From Nonomuraea sp. SBT364 (GTDB lineage Bacteria; Actinomycetota; Actinomycetes; Streptosporangiales; Streptosporangiaceae), in the NCBI RefSeq assembly GCF_001083785.1, contig NZ_LAVL01000023.1, positions 1-64,000 of the forward strand: DNA of 64,000 bases, read 5' to 3'. Each line of letters opens with the position of its first letter. Positions within the stretch are counted from its first letter, which is position 1. This document shows positions 50,777 to 58,912 of the stretch, in pieces. The notes beneath the pieces are model-generated. The model worked only from the letters and a program-made list of their open reading frames with translations. It made no database searches and was not told the DNA's origin. The translations under genes and the position numbers were made by a program.

Positions 50777-51231
50777 GCATCGAAGCCGGGGACCTCGTAC
50801 GGGCCGTACAGCCGACCGCGTACGTGCACGATGACACGATCATCACCGAGATAGCCAACACCAGCTATGAGACCGGCAGCCCAGAGGTGGGCGTCTACTT
50901 CATCGCCCCGCCCAGCGGCCGGGTGCGGCTCACGCTCGGCGGCGGGTTCCGCGACAACGGCGCCTCCGCCGTCGACCGGCTGTTCCTCGCCCCGCAACTC
51001 TTCCGCGACAACTCGGACGGCACGCAGGTCCTCGCCCCGTCAGTGACCATCCGCGGCTACCTCGCCGCCCGGGAGGACACCGAATTCCAGTACGGCAGCC
51101 GGGTGTCGTTCATCGAGGGCCTGACGCCCGGACAGCTCTACTACCTGCGCACCATGCACCTCACCAACGGGACCGCCCCGAACAACGCCGACATCGCCGC
51201 CCGCGACATCATCGTCATCCCGCTGCCATGA
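50773..51231 (+). CDS. Single-domain tail-fibre-type protein (third copy)
   Basis: 152 residues. One copy of the same domain: GVYFIAPPSGRVRLTLGGGF, RLFLAPQLFRDN, GSRVSFIEGLTPGQLYYLRT and ARDIIVIPLP. Overlaps the two-domain gene (ATGA). Probably co-assembles with it at the tail tip. Confidence 0.65.
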   Translation: MSIEAGDLVRAVQPTAYVHDDTIITEIANTSYETGSPEVGVYFIAPPSGRVRLTLGGGFRDNGASAVDRLFLAPQLFRDNSDGTQVLAPSVTIRGYLAAREDTEFQYGSRVSFIEGLTPGQLYYLRTMHLTNGTAPNNADIAARDIIVIPLP

Positions 51232-51659
51232 CCGGCCCGCTCCCCCGCCTCGTCCGCCGCCTCCCCGTCTGGGTGCAGGCCCAGCCGCTCGACTGCATGT
51301 TCGCGCTGCTCGGCATCCTGCCCGGCGTCGCCTCGCTGGTCGGGCTGGCGTCTTCGCAGGCGCTGGAGACGCTGCTGCCGTGGTGGGCGGTCCGGCTGTG
51401 GGCGGCCATCCTGCTCGTCGGCTGCGCCTGCTGGCTCGCCGGCGCGTCCAGCGTGCGGGAACGCGACGGGCAGCTCACAGCCACCAGACTGCCCGCGTTC
51501 CTGCTCGGCCTGCACCTGCTGTCCCTGGCGTGCCTCGTCTACGGGGTGGCGATCGTCGCGCTCTCCGGCTGGGGCGGCCTGCTGGCCGCGTACCCGCTGC
51601 TGGTCGGCGCCGCAGGCCTCTACATCCGCAGGGTCGGCTTGTCGCGGAGGGGGGCGTGA
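51228..51659 (+). CDS. Four-span membrane protein
   Basis: 143 residues with hydrophobic segments at about 23-43, 52-72, 88-110 and 115-132. Sits between tail tip and lysis genes, so a holin or holin-partner role is possible. No family is recognised. Confidence 0.55.
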   Translation: MTGPLPRLVRRLPVWVQAQPLDCMFALLGILPGVASLVGLASSQALETLLPWWAVRLWAAILLVGCACWLAGASSVRERDGQLTATRLPAFLLGLHLLSLACLVYGVAIVALSGWGGLLAAYPLLVGAAGLYIRRVGLSRRGA

Positions 51660-51985
51660 TGGGCCCGGACGCGCTCACGCTGCTCGGCTCGGTGCTGGCT
51701 GCGGCGCTCGGCGGCGGCACCGTGTCGGGCCTGCTCGCCTACTTCCGGGACCGGCGCAGGGACAAGGGCGAGCAGTCGATCGGCGCGGTCGGGTCTTTGG
51801 AGCGGCTCAACGACCGGCTGACGGTGCAGGTGGCCGACCTGCAAACCCTGCTGGACGAGGAGCGGCGGAAGCGCCGCGAGCTGGAGGACACGGTCGACCG
51901 GGAGCGTCGGGCCAGGCACGCGTTGGAGGCCCGTATCGCGCTGCTGGAGAAGCGCAGCGAGGAAGGAGAACCGAATGAGGCATGA
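51659..51985 (+). CDS. Membrane-anchored coiled-coil protein (holin-like)
   Basis: 108 residues from ATG 51659. One span near the N-terminus (LTLLGSVLAAALGGGTVSGL), then a long heptad-rich helix (ERLNDRLTVQVADLQTLLDE, RELEDTVDRERRARHALEAR). This shape is seen in actinophage lysis cassettes. Function inferred from position. Confidence 0.55.
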   Translation: MGPDALTLLGSVLAAALGGGTVSGLLAYFRDRRRDKGEQSIGAVGSLERLNDRLTVQVADLQTLLDEERRKRRELEDTVDRERRARHALEARIALLEKRSEEGEPNEA

Positions 51986-52124
51986 GGATTCAGAAGCCGA
52001 CCTGGTCGCCGCCAAGGTGGACCGGCATCCGACCGGGCCCACCGAGCCCGACGAGGAGGCCGTGCTGCGCCGCCTGTACGGCGACCCGGACGCGGACGGC
52101 GTGTATCGCGGGCGGCCGTCGTGA
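51975..52124 (+). CDS. Small acidic phage protein before the endolysin
   Basis: 49 residues from ATG 51975 (GGAAGGAG upstream). HEDSEADLVAAKVDRHPTGP and LRRLYGDPDADGVYRG. Its stop overlaps the endolysin start (GTGA). Unknown role. Confidence 0.55.
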   Translation: MRHEDSEADLVAAKVDRHPTGPTEPDEEAVLRRLYGDPDADGVYRGRPS

Positions 52125-52885
52125 GCGCCCAGTCGATGCTGGCGCAGATGGAGAAGGCGCTCGGCTGGGGTGAGCCGAATCCGGTGCACCGCTGGTACGG
52201 GTCCCGCAACGGCTCCTACTTCGCGCTCGGCAGCACGCCGTGGTGTCAGATGACCATCACGTGGGCCGCTCACCTGTCCGGCAACTACGCCGCCGTCTGC
52301 CCGCACGGCGACCGCGCCTACACGGTGTGGTCGGCGGAGGACGGCGAGCGGCTCGGCCGCTGGCACGCCGGCACGGTCGCCAACATCCTCCGCCACGCGA
52401 AGCCGGGGGCGATCGTCTACATGGACTGGGGCGGCAGCAACGACCCCGACGCGGTCGACCACGTCGGCATCGTCGAGCAGGTGCTCGGCGACGGCCGGGT
52501 CCAAACCATCGAGGGCAACACCGGCAACCAGTGCAAGCGGCGCGTCCGTGGCGCCGGGGACATCGCGGGGTTCTGGAACCCGCCGTACGAGGAGGACGAC
52601 ATGACACGTGACGAGATCTACAAGGCGGCATGGGAGACCGACACGATGCCGGTCCCGTACGCCACCGAGGCGAACCCGACCTGGAAGCCCCGCAGCGTGC
52701 TGGTCGACCACGGCGTGAAGCTCCGTCAGATCCTGGCCCAGCTCGACGCGCAGAACGCCACCATCCGCGAGCTCGTCGCCGTGCTCGCGCAGCGCGATGA
52801 CGAGATCGACGTCGAGGCGCTCGTCGCACGGATCCGGTCGGAGATCGAGCAGGTCACGATCCGGCTCGACGTCGCAGACGCCTGA
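52121..52885 (+). CDS. CHAP-type endolysin
   Basis: 254 residues from GTG 52121. Residues ~1-160 are a CHAP/NlpC-like cysteine peptidase: STPWCQMTITWAAH (Cys42), DAVDHVGIVEQV (His114) and TIEGNTGN (polar third residue). The C-terminal ~90 residues (after FWNPPYEEDDMTRDE) are helical and acidic with a leucine-rich end and could bind wall or oligomerise. It cleaves peptidoglycan cross-bridges or stem peptides at lysis. No signal peptide, so it needs a holin. Confidence 0.82.
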   Translation: MSAQSMLAQMEKALGWGEPNPVHRWYGSRNGSYFALGSTPWCQMTITWAAHLSGNYAAVCPHGDRAYTVWSAEDGERLGRWHAGTVANILRHAKPGAIVYMDWGGSNDPDAVDHVGIVEQVLGDGRVQTIEGNTGNQCKRRVRGAGDIAGFWNPPYEEDDMTRDEIYKAAWETDTMPVPYATEANPTWKPRSVLVDHGVKLRQILAQLDAQNATIRELVAVLAQRDDEIDVEALVARIRSEIEQVTIRLDVADA

Positions 52886-52957
52886 CCAGGCACACCGCCC
52901 GGCAGGACCCCAAATCCCCGACCTCGCGCGAGGCCGGCACCCCCTGAAGGAGGGGCT

Positions 52958-53233
52958 ATGACACACACCCCGTACCCCGTCCCGGTCTCCGTCCGCTACC
53001 CGCTCATGGTGCGCGGGGCGGTCGCCCTCGTCGCCATGGGGCTCGCCAGGCTCGGCATCGCCCTCGGCTGGATCCCGCCCGAATGGGAGCTCACCGAGTC
53101 CGGTGTCGAGCAGCTCTTCGACGCCGCCCTGTTCGCGTGGGCGTGGTTCACGTCGCAGCGGAAGACCACCCCGGTCGCGGACCCGCGCGACAACCGCGGC
53201 CGCCCGCTCGTGGTTGCGGTTCGGGACGAGTAG
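52958..53233 (+). CDS. Holin-like small membrane protein
   Basis: 91 residues (AAGGAGG upstream). Two hydrophobic segments (about 12-37 and 52-68) around GWIPPEWELTESGVEQLFD, ending in a charged tail. The size and topology fit class II phage holins. Last gene of the rightward block. Confidence 0.65.
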   Translation: MTHTPYPVPVSVRYPLMVRGAVALVAMGLARLGIALGWIPPEWELTESGVEQLFDAALFAWAWFTSQRKTTPVADPRDNRGRPLVVAVRDE

Positions 53234-53282
53234 TAGACCTCCCGGCGATCCGGGCGTACGGTAGCCCCGACGCCTGGGCGAG

Positions 53283-53317
53283 AACGCCCCCGCCCTCTCA
53301 GGAGGATCGGGGGCGTT
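53283..53317 (+). terminator. Rho-independent terminator of the late operon
   Basis: AACGCCCCCG (53283-53292) pairs with CGGGGGCGTT (53308-53317) and is followed by TTCTT. Fifty bases past the holin-like gene. One of the few hairpins here with a T-rich tail. Confidence 0.8.
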
Positions 53318-53408
53318 TCTTGCTGCGAGCACGATCGGCTCGATGAGGATGCCGTCGGGCCGCGCCACACGATAAGCGAATCCGGACATCAGGTCTTACA
53401 GTGGACGT

Positions 53409-53449
53409 GCGAGAGCCCCGGGTATGGGGAAGCATCCCGGGGCTCTCGC
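53409..53449. terminator. Terminator of the leftward operon
   Basis: A 14-base-pair perfect stem (GCGAGAGCCCCGGG / CCCGGGGCTCTCGC) with a 13-base loop, 21 bases past the last leftward gene in its direction. With the hairpin at 53283 it forms a back-to-back barrier between convergent operons. Confidence 0.75.
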
Positions 53450-53469
53450 TCGTTTCCGACGCACTCCGC

Positions 53470-53952
53470 TCAGATGGCGGCCTTCACCTTGTACGCCTGC
53501 TGCGGGGATGGCTGCTCTCCGGCGCGGAGAGCGTGCCGGAGATAGATCCACACCTTCGCGCCGGAGTGGAACGCGACCTCGATGGCGTGCTCGGGCGGCG
53601 AGTTGGGGGCCATCACCTGCACCGCCGAGATTTCCTTGCTGCCCGCGTTGGTAATGGCTGCGGCCAGGAAAGCGCCGACGTCGGCGACTCGGACGCCGTT
53701 GGATGTGTCGAGGTGCACGGGCGGGACCGCTGGGAGTGGGTCCCCTTCGACGATCTCCTCGGGCACGCTGTAGTCGTTGGCGCCGGGGGCTGCTGAGCCG
53801 ATGGTGGTGAGCATCAGCCGGGCTCCGCTGGCGAGGGTGACTTCGACGGCGTTGTCGAGTCTGGGGTCGTCGGCGGGGATGCGTACGCCGGTGATGGCCG
53901 GGCTGCCTGTGAGCATGGTTTGCAGGGTGGCCTGGAACCTCATCGGGCGCAT
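53470..53952 (-). CDS. Phage protein of unknown function
   Basis: 160 residues. FQATLQTMLTGSPAITGVRI, PEEIVEGDPLPAVPPVHLDT and PEHAIEVAFHSGAKVWIYLR, mixed alpha/beta, no known motif. Last gene of the leftward operon. Confidence 0.55.
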   Translation of the reverse strand: MRPMRFQATLQTMLTGSPAITGVRIPADDPRLDNAVEVTLASGARLMLTTIGSAAPGANDYSVPEEIVEGDPLPAVPPVHLDTSNGVRVADVGAFLAAAITNAGSKEISAVQVMAPNSPPEHAIEVAFHSGAKVWIYLRHALRAGEQPSPQQAYKVKAAI

Positions 53953-54013
53953 GCGCTGTCTCCTCGCGTGTGGTCGGGTGCGTGTGCGAGGCTACCGGGC
54001 TGGGGCGGCCGGT

Positions 54014-54310
54014 TCATCGCGACATTCCCCGATCAGCATCGAGGGCCAGGTCGTACAGCCGGTCAGCCTCGTCGCCGCCGAGCCGCTCGTAGGCGCCGTC
54101 GATGCCGTCGGCGAACAGGCTCGCTGCGTGGTCGCAGGCGGCGGCCTTGTCGAGGGCCTTGAGCACGGGGTGGGACAAGTAGCGGGCCGGGTAGTGCTGG
54201 CGGGCGTACGCGCTGCCGTCGCTCTCAACCTTGGCCAGGTGTAGGAGTGCGCAGCCCTTGTCGAGGTCGGTCATGGTCTCCCAGGTGGGGAGCGCGGGCG
54301 GGTTGGTCAT
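54014..54310 (-). CDS. Small phage protein
   Basis: 98 residues, helical and acidic: WETMTDLDKGCALLHLAKVE, YPARYLSHPVLKALDK, GDEADRLYDLALD. Resembles unnamed actinophage early proteins. Function unknown. Confidence 0.55.
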   Translation of the reverse strand: MTNPPALPTWETMTDLDKGCALLHLAKVESDGSAYARQHYPARYLSHPVLKALDKAAACDHAASLFADGIDGAYERLGGDEADRLYDLALDADRGMSR

Positions 54311-54341
54311 CGTGTTCTCCGTTCTGCGTCGTCGTCCTGGC

Positions 54342-54569
54342 CTAGCTCCACATCAGGTCATGCACCTTGGCCGGGTCCTTCTGCGCCAGCAGGGCGAGCT
54401 GCAGGTGCGTCATCCCGGCCTTCTGGGCGCCCTCCCACACGAGCCTGGGGGACGCGGCGCCGACCATGAGTTGGAGGATGTCGGCGCAGTACAGCGCCAT
54501 CGCGCCCGCGTCGTCGGCGTTCGCGTTGCCGACCTTCCGGGCCGCCGCTAGGGCCTTCTCGTACGTCAT
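54342..54569 (-). CDS. Small phage protein
   Basis: 75 residues from ATG 54569: MTYEKALAAARKVGNANADD, then a helical tail with KDPAKVHDLMWS. Stands five bases after the next upstream gene. Unknown function. Confidence 0.5.
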   Translation of the reverse strand: MTYEKALAAARKVGNANADDAGAMALYCADILQLMVGAASPRLVWEGAQKAGMTHLQLALLAQKDPAKVHDLMWS

Positions 54570-54574
54570 GCCGC

Positions 54575-54766
54575 TCACCGTCCGTGCCGCTTGTCGATCA
54601 GCGCGAAGTACTCGGGCGTCCCGAACTCCGGGCAGTCGCACGGGCTGTGCCTGCACAGCACGCAACGCGGGCTGCTGGTCTTGCCGGACGCGTAGTCGTC
54701 GAAGTCGGGCGACCACTTCGCGCCGAGCTGGTCGAGGACTTCCTTGGCGGTCTTGGGCTTGCTCAT
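54575..54766 (-). CDS. Small zinc-binding-type phage protein
   Basis: 63 residues with CVLCRHSPCDCPEFG, a Cys4 pattern in a compact loop, and KTAKEVLDQLGAKWSPDFDD. AAGGAG before the ATG. Unknown function. Confidence 0.5.
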   Translation of the reverse strand: MSKPKTAKEVLDQLGAKWSPDFDDYASGKTSSPRCVLCRHSPCDCPEFGTPEYFALIDKRHGR

Positions 54767-54834
54767 GAAGGGCTCCTTCCTGGTGGGTGGCTATGCGACG
54801 GAAGAGGGCGGACGGCCCATGTCCGGGCCAGGAC

Positions 54835-54999
54835 TTACCGGAAGCGGATGCGCAAGGTCCAGTCGTGGCCCTGCCCGCACGCGCACATGGTGACGTCCTT
54901 GTGCGCGCCTTCCGTGAGCCCGGCGGGCCAGGTGAACGTCGCCTCGCGCCTGCACTTCTGGCAGGTGGCCCGCTGGACGTGAGGCTTGGTGGTGCGCAT
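54835..54999 (-). CDS. Small zinc-ribbon phage protein
   Basis: 54 residues from ATG 54999 (GGAGAGGAG just upstream). Pairs CQKCRRE and CACGQGHDW suggest a single zinc ribbon. Ends with a TAA, a rare stop in this genome. Unknown function. Confidence 0.55.
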   Translation of the reverse strand: MRTTKPHVQRATCQKCRREATFTWPAGLTEGAHKDVTMCACGQGHDWTLRIRFR

Positions 55000-55067
55000 C
55001 TCCTCTCCTTCCACTGGTCGTGATGGGGCGGGTGGCCCGGCCGCGCCAGGACCGGGCCACCCGTGCG

Positions 55068-55340
55068 CTAGGCGGAGACGGCCTGCTTGAACCCGGCGCC
55101 CGCCTTGAACGCGGGCACGTGCTTGGCCTCGACGTGGACGGTGCCGCCCTGCGGGGTGCGCCGCTCGCCGCCCTTGCGCGGGCGGCGCTCGAACGACCCG
55201 AACCCGATGATCTGGACGGTGTCGCCAGCGGCGACCGCCTCCTGCACCGTGTCGAGCGTCGCGGCGATGATGGCGGCCACGTCCGCCTTGCTGCGGCCGG
55301 TGGAGGCGGCGACGGCGTCGATGAGCTGGGTCTTGTTCAT
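55068..55340 (-). CDS. HU-family DNA-binding protein
   Basis: 90 residues, full-length HU fold: MNKTQLIDAVAASTGRSKAD, IIGFGSFERRPRKG (the arm base) and VPAFKAGAGFKQAV. It lacks the long Lys/Ala tail of mycobacterial and actinomycete host HupB/HupS. It bends DNA; in a phage it could aid integration, replication or packaging. Confidence 0.9.
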   Translation of the reverse strand: MNKTQLIDAVAASTGRSKADVAAIIAATLDTVQEAVAAGDTVQIIGFGSFERRPRKGGERRTPQGGTVHVEAKHVPAFKAGAGFKQAVSA

Positions 55341-55445
55341 GTGGTGCTCTCTTCCTGTGGGTGGGTTACGTCCGTTCCCTATGACCGGTCGCCCCGGGCA
55401 CCCCGCCCGCCCGGTGCGGCGGACGGAGCACCCCGAACGGCCGGG

Positions 55446-55838
55446 TCAGGAAGCCGCCTCGACGGCAGCCCAGTACGCCTCATCCAGGTACGACACGACC
55501 GCCAGACGGCCGCCATGCACCTCGGCGACGTGCTTCTCAGCCGACCGGCGCGCCGCGCGGTCGGTCTTGTAGTGGCTGGCAGTCATCCGGCACCCACCGC
55601 ACCGCCACGCCGTCTCGTCAGGATCGCGGTACGGGTTGGCCCAGATGTCGAGGCCGAACCCCCACACGACCATCCCGGCCGGGACAGTGACGGTGGCGGC
55701 CAGCCGACGAACAAGAGGTTCCACGAGCTCCTGCCGCCCGTGGACCGCCTCGTCGAAGAGGGTGCGCGCCTTGTCGAGGTTGCGGGCGTGGAGCGCGTCG
55801 GTGATGGCCTCCACGGCGGCGGCCAGACGCCCGGTCAC
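55446..55838 (-). CDS. Phage protein with helical N-terminus and zinc-type motif
   Basis: 130 residues from GTG 55838. The N-terminal ~55 residues are helical (ITDALHARNLDKARTLFDEA); the C-terminal part has WRCGGCRMTASHYKTD with H-x4-H-like spacing (EKHVAEVHGG), perhaps a C2H2 site. Overlaps the upstream small gene (GTGA). Unknown function. Confidence 0.55.
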   Translation of the reverse strand: MTGRLAAAVEAITDALHARNLDKARTLFDEAVHGRQELVEPLVRRLAATVTVPAGMVVWGFGLDIWANPYRDPDETAWRCGGCRMTASHYKTDRAARRSAEKHVAEVHGGRLAVVSYLDEAYWAAVEAAS

Positions 55839-55987
55839 CGCGCACCTGCCATCACGATCGGGTTGGCGGGGGCGTGGTGCTCGGTGTCGAGGTCGGCGGC
55901 GTAGACGGTGCGCCGGCAGGCGGCGCACCGGTAGACGATGGGACCGCCGTCGAGCGCCGTCGTGCAGCGCGGGCAGGTGGCGGCCAT
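55835..55987 (-). CDS. Small Cys4 zinc-ribbon phage protein
   Basis: 50 residues from ATG 55987. MAATCPRCTTALDG and YRCAACRRTVYAADL give two CxxC knuckles 17 residues apart, a rubredoxin-like zinc ribbon. Overlaps both neighbours (ATGA and GTGA). Confidence 0.6.
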   Translation of the reverse strand: MAATCPRCTTALDGGPIVYRCAACRRTVYAADLDTEHHAPANPIVMAGAR

Positions 55988-56169
55988 CAGAGGGCCCTAC
56001 AGGTCAGCGCATGATTCGCGGCCTGCGAGGGATACGCTGTGTCGCTCGCGCCGCAACCGTCGCACTTGAAGCCCCCCCAGGGGTTCTTGTCGTTCTCCTC
56101 CCACCCGGCGGCCCTCTTCCAGGTGACGATGTTTCCGCCGACGGTCTTGTACTTGAGCTCGCTCTTCAT
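55987..56169 (-). CDS. Small phage protein with CxxC
   Basis: 60 residues: KTVGGNIVTWKRAAGWEEND, GGFKCDGCGASD, AANHALTCRAL; Cys and His near the end could complete a zinc site. Typical actinophage/AICE small protein. GGAGA ribosome site. Confidence 0.55.
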   Translation of the reverse strand: MKSELKYKTVGGNIVTWKRAAGWEENDKNPWGGFKCDGCGASDTAYPSQAANHALTCRAL

Positions 56170-56224
56170 GGACGTCTCCTTGCTCGTGGGGTGGAGCGCT
56201 CTGCTCCGTCGAACTGGTGGGGGT

Positions 56225-56407
56225 TTACTGGTCGGCTTCCTGCGGGCCGCGCGCCAACATCACGATCACGCTGACCGCCAGCACGCCGGTCGCTACCAGC
56301 GCCGCCACGGCGAACGGCACCTGGCCGGAGAACGCGAGGCCGAGCGTGGCCAGCGAGCCGACGACGACCACGACGCCGATCGCGGCGACCTTCGCGAACA
56401 CGGCCAT
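56225..56407 (-). CDS. Small two-span membrane protein
   Basis: 60 residues from ATG 56407, which overlaps the preceding stop (TGATG). Two hydrophobic segments (about 5-24 and 30-50) and a charged end. Unknown; small membrane proteins are common in AICE transfer operons. Confidence 0.5.
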   Translation of the reverse strand: MAVFAKVAAIGVVVVVGSLATLGLAFSGQVPFAVAALVATGVLAVSVIVMLARGPQEADQ

Positions 56408-56625
56408 CAGCGCCACCCCTTGACCGCACGGTCCGCGGAGTCCCGCATGAGCTGCTTCGCCTTGCGCGGCCCAACCTCGGCGATGAGCTCCCGCCGGGCG
56501 CGCTGCTTGTCGGCGCGGGTGACGCCGAACCCGTTCGCGACGTCGGCGGTCTGGTTGCGCTTGTTGGTGGCCTGGCCCTGCCCCCTGGCGCGGGCGAGCA
56601 TCTCGGGCGGCATCCGGTCACGCAT
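56407..56625 (-). CDS. Small basic phage/AICE protein
   Basis: 72 residues from ATG 56625 (AGGAGA upstream). Basic and helical: MPPEMLARARGQGQATNKRN, GFGVTRADKQRARRELIAEV. Possibly nucleic-acid binding. First gene after the operator-like cluster. Confidence 0.5.
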   Translation of the reverse strand: MRDRMPPEMLARARGQGQATNKRNQTADVANGFGVTRADKQRARRELIAEVGPRKAKQLMRDSADRAVKGWR

Positions 56626-56817
56626 GGTTGTCTCCTGTCCCGGTGGGGTGTGTGGGGAATACGGGAGCGGCTGCTCCGGGCGGCCCTCCAGAAGGTCTGG
56701 AGAGCCGGCCGCAACCACCCGCTCAGCGGTCTACGGAGGCGTCCTCTTGGAGGCGATTTCTCGGGGCTAGATCGCCGCCTGAGCGGCCCCTGAATCTAGA
56801 CATTTCGCCCCTGAGAT

Positions 56818-56834
56818 TTAGGCGATCCGCCTAA
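56818..56834. promoter_or_regulatory. Operator-like dyad in the leftward operon
   Basis: TTAGGCG-ATC-CGCCTAA is a perfect 7-3-7 dyad. An imperfect second one (CGCCTAA TCCG TTAGGGCG) overlaps it at 56828-56846. They lie in a 280-base gap (56626-56905) before the small-gene operon that starts at 56625, together with two related CAGGGGC direct repeats (on the minus strand). Probably a control region for the downstream half of the operon. Confidence 0.5.
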
Positions 56835-56865
56835 TCCGTTAGGGCGCTTCGACCTGGGAAAACAT

Positions 56866-56886
56866 CCCGCTAGGAGGGCTAGCGGG
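56866..56886 (-). terminator. Rho-independent terminator after the translocase gene
   Basis: CCCGCTAG (56866-56873) and CTAGCGGG (56879-56886) with a 5-base loop; on the minus strand the stem is followed by ATGTTTTCCC, a T-run. Located 20 bases past the translocase stop. Confidence 0.7.
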
Positions 56887-56905
56887 GGTCGCGGAGGCGA
56901 CGGGA

Positions 56906-58912
56906 TCAGCGCCTGTGGAGCCGGTTGAGCGCCTCGGTGAATCCCGACCGGGTGTAGCCCTGCCGGTTGGCCCCCGAGCCGCGCCCATCGCTGATCCACA
57001 CCTGGCCCGGCGCGACCCCGTACGGGCGCAGCAGCCTGGCCAGCTCAGCCGGGTCGTCGACCAGGTGCGCCCACGTCTGATCCTTCGCCAGGCGGGGCAG
57101 CAGTTCGGAGGTCCAAATCTTCTCCGCCTCGCCGCACGCCGCGACGCACGCCTCCAGCAGCATCCGGCCCGGATGCGTATCGGTGACCGGCAGAGTGCCG
57201 GCGGACTCACGCAGCTTGTACGCCGTCCTCGCCAGCCGGGTCACGTCCGGATCGTCGAGGAACCCCGTCCGGCCGGTCACCGGCGTAGACCCCTCGGCGA
57301 ACAGCAGACCGGAACCGCGCTGGCTCGCGTCGATGAGCTGCGCATTGTGTCCCCGCGACGCCCAGCCCTGGCCCAGAATCATGTCGCTGGCCTGCGGCGT
57401 GTTGCAGCGCAGCGCGAGCCGGATCGAGAGCAGGTCCCGCAATTCGGTGTCCACCACCTTGCCGGACGGCCGCTGCGTGGCCGCGCTGGTGAACTTCCCG
57501 ACGTACCGGCCACGCGAGACGTGATCCCGCAACGCCTCGGTGATCTTCGCGCCGAACTCGGGATGCGTCGTAAAGTACGCCAGCTCATCGACATGCAGCA
57601 GCGACATCGACCAGCCCAGTTCCTCCGCCAACTCCTTCGTCAGCTTCTTGACCCGCAGCTTCGCGAGTTGCGCGCCCTTCTCCTCCATGTCCTCGATCGA
57701 CTCCTGGATCATCTCCAGCAGCGCCTCCGGGTCCGGCCGCAGCACCGACCGGTGAGCCAGATCCTCGTAATCGAGCAGGTCGACACCCTTGCCGTCGGCC
57801 AGCCACAGCTCCACGCTCGGGTCCAGCGCGGCAAAACAGAGCAGGATGTTGCAGGCGACCGACTTGCCGGCTTCCGGCTCTCCGCCGACGAGCAGGGACC
57901 GGCCCGGCATGGAGAACCCCATCGGGGCGCCGCGCACGGTCAGGCCGAGCGGCACCCGCTCCGTCCACACGTCCACGGGCGTCGTGCGGCCCTTCAGCTC
58001 GCAGTCCACCTTCGGCGCGCTGAGCGGGTCTCGGTCAGGCGACCACAGCCGTACACGCCCCTCGTGGTCAGGGACCTTGTCCACGTACAGGCGGGACAAG
58101 CCGCGACCAGACGCCGCCGCCAGCCTCGCGCGCTGCTTCAACGCCTCGTCATAGGTTCCGCCGCCAGGCAGCTCGACCTCGCACATCCACGCGATGGCGT
58201 CGCGGACCACGCCAGGCGCGATCACCTTCACGTCCTCGATCCGCTTCGCCAGCTTGGCGGCCACGAACAACCTGCGCACGGCCTTGCTATTCGGGTGGGT
58301 GCCGATCCCGCGCACCACCTCGTCATCGGCGGCGACGGCGTTCTCGGCTCGGCGGCGCATCACGAACTCCGCCGCGCCGCCGGCAGACGCCGTGACGCCG
58401 AGCAGGATCGCGGGGGCGCCCCACCACGGCCAGTCCATGAACAGCCACAGGCCCAGATCACCGAGCAGGCCCGCAGCGAGCGCACCCAGCGACACCTTGC
58501 GCCGGCGAGCGCGCTCCTGTGCGACGAACTCCGGCTTCGACGCCAGCGCCTGCTCATGGTCGGCGGCGGTCACCCACCGCCACCAGGCGCCGGCCGCCCG
58601 GCCGAGCCCGATCGACCCGTAGGCGACGCTGGCGCGGGTGGCCTTCGCCCCCACCCGCAGCAGCCCGCCGTGCTCGTGCCGGATGACGTCCACCTGCCGG
58701 GCGATCGGCGCGGTGACGACGGTGATGGTGCGGCGGGGGGACCAGACGCGGGTCGGCTCAATCGGCGTGACATCGGCGTGCCCGAGTAGGGCGAGCTCGT
58801 GGCCGTCCGGCATGTCCTCCTCCTGTTCCGGGTCGTCGGGGTGGGGCGGGTAGAGCGGCGGGGCGTCCTCCGGCTTGGGGACGATCCGGAGGCGGCGTTC
58901 GGGCTGGTTCAC
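56906..58912 (-). CDS. TraB/FtsK-SpoIIIE-type DNA translocase
   Basis: 668 residues from GTG 58912. Hydrophobic region at ~141-178 anchors it in the membrane. The motor has Walker A GGEPEAGKS (343-351), DGKGVDLLDY, Walker B SLLHVDELAYF and the ATQRPS sensor loop, then a C-terminal winged-helix-like end (GYTRSGFTEALNRL). This layout is closest to TraB/TraSA of Streptomyces plasmids and AICEs, which move double-stranded DNA between hyphae. Some actinophages also encode FtsK-like proteins. Overlaps the small membrane gene upstream by four bases. Confidence 0.85.
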   Translation of the reverse strand: MNQPERRLRIVPKPEDAPPLYPPHPDDPEQEEDMPDGHELALLGHADVTPIEPTRVWSPRRTITVVTAPIARQVDVIRHEHGGLLRVGAKATRASVAYGSIGLGRAAGAWWRWVTAADHEQALASKPEFVAQERARRRKVSLGALAAGLLGDLGLWLFMDWPWWGAPAILLGVTASAGGAAEFVMRRRAENAVAADDEVVRGIGTHPNSKAVRRLFVAAKLAKRIEDVKVIAPGVVRDAIAWMCEVELPGGGTYDEALKQRARLAAASGRGLSRLYVDKVPDHEGRVRLWSPDRDPLSAPKVDCELKGRTTPVDVWTERVPLGLTVRGAPMGFSMPGRSLLVGGEPEAGKSVACNILLCFAALDPSVELWLADGKGVDLLDYEDLAHRSVLRPDPEALLEMIQESIEDMEEKGAQLAKLRVKKLTKELAEELGWSMSLLHVDELAYFTTHPEFGAKITEALRDHVSRGRYVGKFTSAATQRPSGKVVDTELRDLLSIRLALRCNTPQASDMILGQGWASRGHNAQLIDASQRGSGLLFAEGSTPVTGRTGFLDDPDVTRLARTAYKLRESAGTLPVTDTHPGRMLLEACVAACGEAEKIWTSELLPRLAKDQTWAHLVDDPAELARLLRPYGVAPGQVWISDGRGSGANRQGYTRSGFTEALNRLHRR

